Part shown: piece by piece, positions 57,129 to 64,000 of the stretch
Position numbering within the stretch: position 1 is the stretch's first letter
How the letters are laid out: every line of letters starts with the position of its first letter
From: Prillingera fragicola
Taxonomy: Eukaryota; Basidiomycota; Tremellomycetes; Trichosporonales; Trichosporonaceae
NCBI GenBank assembly: GCA_002335605.1
Contig: BEDY01000002.1
Span: 2,232,001 to 2,296,000, forward strand
DNA: 64,000 bases
Reading direction: 5' to 3'
Position numbers and translations under genes: made by a program
The notes under the pieces: generated by a model
The model's database searches: none
Seen by the model: the letters and a program-made list of their open reading frames with translations, nothing else
What the model was told of the DNA's origin: nothing

Positions 57129-57413
57129 TGTGCTATGAAGAAGTGCAGATGGCAGAAGGGGAGCTGCATATGCTGGGACGAGCTGTATTATAAATGTTGG
57201 CAGCCACTGGGTGGTGACCAAGACGCTTTCGGCGATGAAGATTAATTAACCGCCACTTCCGTGCATCTCGAAGCTCTTGTTGACATCAGCCTCGCCAGAT
57301 TGCTTGATGACTTGCACCACGGCTCTAGCGTGCTATTCAATGTGAATCTAGTGCACATGTCATCGCAATGCATGATCCACCACGACTTTGCTCTAGCAAT
57401 ATCCCCTGCCTAC

Positions 57414-60400
57414 CTACACCTGGCTGTCATACCTCAAGTTCGAAATGTGCAAATTCTCCCCCAAGAGCGTCTTGCACACGACGACAATACTGTCGAGACG
57501 CGACATGAGCGCATACACCGTGCTCACAGCCAGAGCATAGCGCATATAGTCGTCGCTTTCCAGCACGTCAATGGTGACGAGCATTGGCGCGTCCTCGTGC
57601 GTCCCCGCCGGGTCCCCGGGCAGGTCGAGGCCCTTGTACTTGCTCATATGGTACTTTGCGATCAGGGGGCCGGGCGTGATTTGCGGCAGGGGTGTGCCAG
57701 CGCGCAGAGCGGAGGAGCACATGGAGATGACGGCGAGGACGTCGCCGAGGAAAAGCGGGTCGTTCATCCTCGTGCGCGTGAGCAGGGCTTTACGCCAGCG
57801 TGCGTCCATCTGTGACAGGACATGGTTGAACTGCGCAAGCAAGGACATGGTCTCGACGAGCGTCCCGAGAAGACCCTTGTAGGCATCTTCGGGCCACACG
57901 CCACGGATAGAGACCTCCTTCTGAGCGTTCCGGTGTCGAGCGCCGAGTTTGGATAGCTTGGCACGCGCGCGGAGAAGTTCCTCCTGCGTCGCTCGGTTTT
58001 GGCGCTTGTCGATTTCAGTGTGCCAGTCGTTGGCTTCGCTGAGGGTCTTGCACAATATCCTGCCTGCAGAGGCAATGCAGGATGCGTAGCTGTATCGCAG
58101 CGCACGCTTGGCCGAGTACGACGGAGGCACCATGGAGAAGATCCATGCGGCGGTGATGCCGATGGCGACACAAACAAACCGGCGCCAGGCCACGTCCCAG
58201 CCCCACGTCGCGGCGGATAGTTGCATGAGGTTACCGTTGAGCCACGAATAGCCAATGACCAGGCCGAGGGACGTCGTCGCGACAATGGACACGATAGGAC
58301 TGGGATAGTAGCACCTGTAGAACATGGCAAACGGGAATACGACAGCAGTGACAGCCGCCATGCCGAAGGGATTGCCCTTTCCGTGTCCGCTTCCAATATA
58401 CCACATGACCATGCCAGTCAAGCATCCCCAGAAGGCGCCCGACATGCGTGCCATCCAAGAGGTAAACGTGTCGCCTGCAAAGATTGCGAGCGTCATCTGC
58501 GCCATGATGGTACACCACACTCCGCGGTTGTCAAAGTAGAAGGCCGCCGAAGAGTTGAGGAACTGAGGCAACGTGGTCAGGCAGCCGAGCACGCCGACCT
58601 TGATGGCGTACATGCCCATGCGGCCAAAGACAACGTCCGGGATGACGCTGAGCTTTGAGAGCAGGTGCATCCACGGGTTGTCAAACGGGTGGAAATCGGG
58701 GTTGCGACGGCGGACCTCTCCGAGGGTATGCTCCTCCTCGTCGTCTTCGTGCTCCTCCATGCTCTCGTCGTCGTGCTCGTCCGGATCACGCTGTTTGTGG
58801 TAGACACTGTGCCAAAACTGGAGGAACAGCTTGTCGAGACGAGGGAACCATACGCGGCGCTTCTGCCGCCGGTCGTCCGTGTCAATCACACTGGCCATAA
58901 AGGCGAGCACAGCCTCGGAGAACTCGATAAGGTGATACTGCGCCACAAAGCAGTAGTACAGGCCGCGGTGCTTGATGTCCTTCATTGATGGCGGGCCATG
59001 ATCCCGGGCATTTGGGTCAAACAAACCGCGATAAGGCGAGATAACCTCGGTACGATGCTCCTTGAACTCCTCGAGCATGACCTTGAGCGTCGCATACGAT
59101 CGCTGCATGTTACGCACGTGCGCAAACCGCTGCCTGTCGCCAGTCTTGGTCCACTCGAGGGTATTCCGGAGCGCACTGCGCAGGCCCTTGACGAGCGGGA
59201 GAGACGAGCCGGCCAGCAGTTCGAGCTGCTGCAGGACGCGCTCCATGTCGCGCTCGTCTCCACGCTCGACGTCCATGTATCGCTGGCTCTCGTACACGCC
59301 CACAGGCTGCTGGGCTTTGCGCAGAGATTCCAACAGGCTTAGATGCGAGCTCTTGTGTGATTGCAGCCCGCTCTTGGAGTGGTTGCGTGAGTGCGGGCCA
59401 AAATGCGGAAAGTGAAGTTTCGGCTTCCGCTTGCGGTCGTGGGGGTGAAGCTCCATCGAGTCACGCCTGTCAGCAGATGCTCGGCGAGAGTCGGGATAGT
59501 GCTCGTCATCGTCCGAAGTCTGCGGGGTTTGCGGCCTCGACTGCAGATTGCTGTCTGAAGGAACACGAGGCGGGGTCCGACTCGGCGCCTTGAGTTCGTC
59601 AATGTTGGTGGTCGACAGGCGGTGTACCGAAGATGGGCGCGACGTTGACACGGAAACGCGCGACTGAACACGCGACATGTGGGCGCTCATGGTGTGCGAC
59701 ACCTTGTAGCCCTCGGAATCGAGGTGGGAGTGGCGCACGCGGTTGACAATGACGTTGAAGAAGAACGACATGCCAGAGGCACGCACTTGGACGGCCGCGA
59801 GGAGATCGAACATGTCTTTGACGTCGCGTCCCGAAAGTCGACCGTAGCACACGTCGACTTTGAGATAGCGTACCTGACCCTGCAGCAACTGCATGCCCGG
59901 GAGAGACTTGAGGAGCGTCTGGCGGATTTCGGCAGAGCGATCTCCCCAAGTGTCCAGCTTGTCGTCGACTTCAGACTCGATGTCGCCGTCCGGGTCACCA
60001 GGTCCACCATCACCTGTACGATGATCCTCGTGCCCAAAGGTCGGCATGTCGGAAGCTCGCGAGAAGAGTTCCTCCATCTCGCCCATGCCCTTGAGGAGCG
60101 GGTCTATCACGTTACCCATCCGATAACGGAACTGGCCGGTGACGGACTGAGGGAAGACAAAGATTGTGCACAGGAACATGATGCCTGCTTGGATCGCAAT
60201 GGGCTTGAACACCATGAACGGCGCCATGTACTGCGGGGTCGGATAGATGGCGGCTGTTGTCATTGCCTGAGGTCAGCAACATCCAAACGAACAAACGCAC
60301 AATGTCGATCAGCACACATCCTAGAACACACGGGAAAGTGATTGGACTTGGCGAGTTGCGCATCTTCCACCAGAGCTGGCAAGTCAGCAGACATTGACAC

Positions 60401-61976
60401 TGCAGCACTCACGAGAATAGCAGTGCCGATAAAAATCCACACGGAGCACACCACGCCTGACCGAGCCTGTAAAAAGATCCCATCGATAGCCTGCCATTAG
60501 CCCACGACATGAAAGTAACCCACCAAGCGATCAATCGAGGTGTTGGGGTGCTGGTTCAGTGCCTCGGCCAGCACAGTGGGATCCATAGGATCCCGCACCT
60601 TGTGCTGCACAAACACGCCGAGTGCACACTGTCGTCAGTCCCGCCGATATCAACAATGTGCTTACCCAAGCCCACGCGACAGAAAGGTAGAAGAACAGGT
60701 TGACGATGATCTCAATCTGCTGGATAAACGGCCCAGAGGCGGGCATCATGCACGACGAGATGAGTACCAGGACTGGCCGTCAGCGTGACATCCACCGCAG
60801 CGAGCTCACAAGCAGCCATGCCCATGGCGAGACCCGACTCGTGAATGAGAATCAACACAAAGCCGATCCACATCTGTCATCAGCGCTCACCCGAGTACAA
60901 TGACTCACAGAGATTGCAGCACGCAACGGCGGCTTCATGTCCCTCCACTTCATCCTCGGCTTTGCCCAAGCCATGAGAGGCTTGCTCAACACCCAATCGA
61001 GCGCCTTTTCGAGCTTTTCCACGACCCCCGGGCGTTTCTTTGTCTTGCACTGTGAATCCTCTTCCTCGTCGTCCTCGGCAAACGCAATGTGCTTCTCCCC
61101 GCTCCCATTCCGCCGCCGCGCCCCACCCTCGGCGTCATCCACGAGCGTTTTACCAGTGAGCGCGCCCCCGCCATCATCCGCCAAGGCCGCCCCAATGACC
61201 CTCGCACTGTGCGACCCCTCCTGAGCCAGCGGGGAAGCCCCCTCCCGTGTCCGCGACTGGCTCCGCGACCGCTCAGCCATCACAGGCGCCAAAGGGGACG
61301 GACTCGCCGGCACAGTAGACTGCCGCGACGCCCTCCCCCGGCGCAAGCTGCCCTCGCGCCTCAACGCCCTCCGCCGCTCACGCGCATCCTCGCGCTCCTC
61401 CTTCCGCGCCGCCCGCGTCTCGGCGGACAGGTGCGCAATGTCCCGCCGCACCCGCTCGTCTTCGCTCGGATCGCTCGCGTGCGGGTCCATGATCGCCGAC
61501 GCGGCCTCGAGCGCGCTGCCCCGTGCGGCGTGGGGCGGTGGGCCAGTGCGGTCTTTATGATGCCGGTGTCCGCCGGCGCTCACCGAGCTCGTTGTCGTTG
61601 CTGTCCGCGCGACTGGGGCGCGCGTGTCGTCCTCGCTCGTGGGTTCCGTGTCGCTTTGGTTTAGCACGATCGTGGGGCCTTTCTTTGGGCGGCTCCGGGT
61701 CGGGCGCCGCGGTCGGCCGCCAGCCGGCTGGGAGGAGGAGGCCACGGCTGCGGTGGGAGCTGGCGCCGCCGACCCCGGTGGTGAATACGTCATTGGCGCC
61801 TGGCGTTCGGGGTGAGCGGCGATGGCGGCGGCTGGATGGGGGTTTTGCGAGTCTGAAGGATTCATGTCCTCTGCTGGCGTTGCTGTTATCGAGGTCGCGA
61901 GCGGGTCGGCGGGGGCAAAGGATGAGAGACGCTTGGAGAGGTCTTTCGGGTCGATGGTGGGGCTTTGTTGTGACAT
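57414..61976 (-). CDS. Large ArAE/FUSC-type membrane protein (brefeldin A-sensitivity-like)
   Basis: Seven exons (60909-61976, 60810-60873, 60666-60772, 60524-60628, 60413-60490, 60301-60375, 57414-60266) join in phase to 1449 aa. The first ~340 residues are disordered, with Arg/Ser-rich repeats. Four short exons each encode about one membrane helix (MWIGFVLILIHESGLAMG; VNLFFYLSVAWAW; VCSVWIFIGTAIL). A long soluble loop follows, then a second hydrophobic block (KVGVLGCLTTLPQFL; FAMFYRCYYPSPIVSIVATT) and a C-terminal helical domain. This is the two-block layout of fungal aromatic-acid-exporter-like (ArAE_2 / DUF2421, FUSC-related) proteins, putative ER or plasma membrane transporters. Substrate unknown. 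The clustering of introns in the N-terminal membrane block is notable. Confidence 0.82.
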
Positions 61977-62382
61977 TTTGGTCGCTGTCTCGGGAGGGGG
62001 ATGTGTACAAGCTCTCCCGGGGCTTGGTTGTTTGTGTGTGTATTAGATGTATATACAGAAAGAACACGACAAGACACACACGCAGAGAGGAGGAGCGTCG
62101 ACGAGAGCAGCAGGATGAAGAAGAGAATGGATGATGAAGGTGGCGTTGAATGCTCTTGAATTAGCAAAACAACCCTTCGAGAACACCGCCCGCAGCCGAG
62201 ATCCATGTGGGGTCTCCACAATGTCTCATTACATCAGCCGTCCACGACGAGCAGCAGCAGCGAAACAGCGAGCAGGGCCGTTGGGCCAGCACCGAAGCAG
62301 TCTTGAGCAGCTTCTCAACACTCCAAATAGTCATATGGTTATGAAAATGCATACACGGGATCAACCCTCCCCCAATCTAGAT
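61977..62382. other. Intergenic, ArAE-like promoter side / 3' end of JJJ1-SRR1 gene
   Basis: 406 bp between the start of the ArAE-like gene and the stop of the next gene on the same strand. It should contain the promoter and leader of the former and the 3' UTR of the latter. GAG/GAC-rich around 62085-62130. No gene seen. Confidence 0.45.
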
Positions 62383-64000
62383 CTACAGCACCTCGCCATC
62401 GTCAGCCCACTCGACCTCGGGCACGCTCTTCTCCCAGTCCACCTCGCCAGCCTTCTCAGCCGGAATCCACTGGAACCCCATACTCAAAAACGCGCGCGCA
62501 AAGCCCGGGAGGTTGGTCTCGGGCAGCTCGGACAGCATCAAGACGTCAAACGTGGGGACGATGCGCCGAAGGACAGTGTCAGCGTAGACTGGCTCGTGGC
62601 CGGGCCTGTTCCGCCGCTTCTTTTTTGGCTTGACAGCCTCGAATTCGGCGGGAGAGTCGTTGGGCGTCGCGTCAGAGGTCGGGCGCGAGTAGCCGGGGAG
62701 ATACTCTGAGAGGTCGTTGCCTAGCAGTACGACGGGCGGGGAGGCAGCGAGGCGCGGGGTGTAGTTGGTGGCGTAAAAGGACTCGTACAGCGCCTTGGAG
62801 CAGTGCGGCATGTAGACCAGGTGTGGCCTTTCGTCGACCCTGTGCTGGCCGCGCAGGTTGTCTTCAATAATGCTGCAGCCGAGGGTGGTTAGGAGCTTGC
62901 AGTCTGCGTCCTCAAAGACTGGGTCAAAGGCTTGGATACACCCCGCTGGTGCGCCGAGTGCAGCCGCAAGCTCGATGATGAACGCAAGCTGGATTTTGGC
63001 CGTGCGGTCGCCAAACGGCCTTCCGAGTCCCAAGCAGAGCACGACAAGGTCCCCGACGTTGCCGTCGGCGACATACAGGGCGCGGACCTTGGCCACGAGC
63101 TCGGTCCAGTCGCTTCCCCATTTATCCGTCATCTTCTCGCGGTACGTGTCAATCTCGGCAGCGACTTTGCCAATCTCCTCCAGCCCGACGGGTTTCTCCT
63201 CCACAACGGCGTGCTTGCCCTTCTTTCCACCGCCCTTCTTATCCTTCTTTCCCTTTGGCGCGACAAAGTCCCACCCTTGCGTGGGCTTGCCGCCCTTTGG
63301 CAATGGTGCAGGGGCTGGCGGGGCGTCGCCACGCTTGGCAGCCTTCTTGGCCTCTTTGCGCTGCTCCTTGAACATTGCCTGCTGGGCCTCCTCTTCGGCC
63401 TTTTTCTTTGCCTCACGCGCCCGGCGTTTGTCCCGCTTCGATAGCTCGGGAGCGTTGGACGTCGCAGTCGATCCAGCCGCTGATGCGCCATCATCGTCGT
63501 CATCCACAAACGCGACCTTGGACTTTGGTCGTGATGGCGGCGGCGAGGCGGGGGTAGAAATAGGCTCAGGCGATGGCGAAGGGACGGGCACTTTGGTGTT
63601 CTTCTTCGCATTGACCAGTGACTCCTCCTCTGCGGCGGCCAGCTCGGCTTCCTCAGCCTCAAGCAGCTCGAGCTCCTGCAGCTCATCCGCCAGCTCCTCC
63701 TCATCGAAGTCGGCGCCACTCTCCCCCTCCTCCTCGGCCGGCGTCTCCAGAGGAGTCACAAAGTCGTCCTCCCCAAACTTGCGCGCGTCGGCGCGCATCT
63801 CCTTGGCCATGCGGAATACAGCCTGCTTGTGCTTTTTGCTCCGCTCGTGATTTGTCCAACTGGCCTCACTCTGGAACGTCTTGTTGCAAGCGACGCACTC
63901 CAAGACCTCGCCACCCTCGCCGTCGTCAAAGCGCATCGCCGTGCCGTCGCCCTCCTCGGCGTACTCATCGACGAGCTCCTCCTCGTCATCCGAAAGCGGC
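62383..64000 (-). CDS. JJJ1-type zinc finger fused to SRR1 domain (5' end outside window)
   Basis: An open frame runs from the right edge to the stop at 62385-62383, with no intron needed (539 residues visible). Near the edge, LECVACNKTFQSEASWTNHE followed by RSKKHKQAV is the C2H2 finger of Jjj1/DNAJC21, a ribosome-biogenesis J-protein. An acidic helix and a Lys-rich SKRDKRRAREAKKK block follow, as in Jjj1. The frame then passes into an SRR1-like domain: DLVVLCLGLGRPFGDRTAKI, QAFDPVFEDADCKLLTTLGC, PHLVYMPHCSKALYESFYAT, VVLLGNDLSEYL. SRR1 proteins (yeast Ber1) have poorly defined roles. The second Jjj1 zinc finger is not seen. Whether a J-domain lies upstream cannot be judged from this window. 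Confidence 0.8.
   Translation of the reverse strand, partial: PLSDDEEELVDEYAEEGDGTAMRFDDGEGGEVLECVACNKTFQSEASWTNHERSKKHKQAVFRMAKEMRADARKFGEDDFVTPLETPAEEEGESGADFDEEELADELQELELLEAEEAELAAAEEESLVNAKKNTKVPVPSPSPEPISTPASPPPSRPKSKVAFVDDDDDGASAAGSTATSNAPELSKRDKRRAREAKKKAEEEAQQAMFKEQRKEAKKAAKRGDAPPAPAPLPKGGKPTQGWDFVAPKGKKDKKGGGKKGKHAVVEEKPVGLEEIGKVAAEIDTYREKMTDKWGSDWTELVAKVRALYVADGNVGDLVVLCLGLGRPFGDRTAKIQLAFIIELAAALGAPAGCIQAFDPVFEDADCKLLTTLGCSIIEDNLRGQHRVDERPHLVYMPHCSKALYESFYATNYTPRLAASPPVVLLGNDLSEYLPGYSRPTSDATPNDSPAEFEAVKPKKKRRNRPGHEPVYADTVLRRIVPTFDVLMLSELPETNLPGFARAFLSMGFQWIPAEKAGEVDWEKSVPEVEWADDGEVL

Noticed and set aside
1..64000. Search by eye for tRNA, rRNA, CRISPR arrays, transposons, LTRs and viral genes
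   Set aside because: No cloverleaf with the A and B boxes, no spaced repeats, no transposase, integrase or reverse-transcriptase motifs and no long terminal repeats were noticed; a computed search could still find small elements.

Overview
This is nuclear DNA of a filamentous or dimorphic fungus, most likely a basidiomycete. The genes are GC-rich and closely packed. They are cut by many short introns (often 32-60 nt) with GTRNGY donors and a CTAAC/CTGAC branch site a few bases before the acceptor. Complex I accessory subunits, a Dicer and several Zn2Cys6 regulators rule out Saccharomyces-type yeasts. Tremellomycetes (Trichosporonales-like) is my best guess, by inference only. No bacterial, viral or mobile-element sequence and no tRNA or rRNA gene was recognised. 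All exon boundaries were built by hand from splice motifs, reading phase and protein-family conservation; none has transcript support.

Layout, left to right. 1-12.6 kb: an orphan protein with a mitochondrial-looking N-terminus (-); a Dicer without a helicase domain (+); a ketopantoate reductase-like enzyme (-); a Zn2Cys6 regulator (+); and a Hub1/UBL5 protein with a long RS/RD-rich N-terminal extension (-). 12.6-26.2 kb: mitochondrial DnaJ MDJ1 (+); a second Zn2Cys6 regulator (-) divergent from a DHA2-type drug transporter (+); a membrane-anchored methyltransferase (-) divergent from a membrane-anchored metallophosphatase (+); and a Maf nucleotide pyrophosphatase (-). 26.4-34.6 kb: the giant ribosome-biogenesis gene UTP20 (+).

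34.6-45 kb: a LYR protein like ETFRF1/LYRM5 (-) divergent from COX17 (+); a doubtful small frame (-); an SGSH-like sulfatase (-) divergent from a sugar transporter (+); and the complex I subunit NDUFA8 (-). 45-64 kb: exocyst SEC8 (+); an NDUFB4/B15-like complex I subunit containing an 11-nt micro-exon (+); a TAPT1-family membrane protein (-) divergent from GPI2/PIG-C (+); TRAPP subunit TRS31 (+); an unknown protein (-); a large ArAE/FUSC-like membrane protein (-); and, cut by the right edge, a protein joining a JJJ1-type zinc finger to an SRR1 domain (-).

The window is mostly housekeeping. Mitochondrial functions (MDJ1, COX17, LYRM5-like, two complex I subunits) and secretory or membrane trafficking (SEC8, TRS31, GPI2, TAPT1) are well represented. 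Many genes are divergent pairs sharing short promoters, several of which carry CACGTG and/or TTACGTAA palindromes. The most unusual points are the helicase-free Dicer with a near-perfect hairpin inside one of its own introns, the RS-extended Hub1, an apparent second C-terminus of MDJ1, the micro-exons, and the JJJ1-SRR1 fusion.
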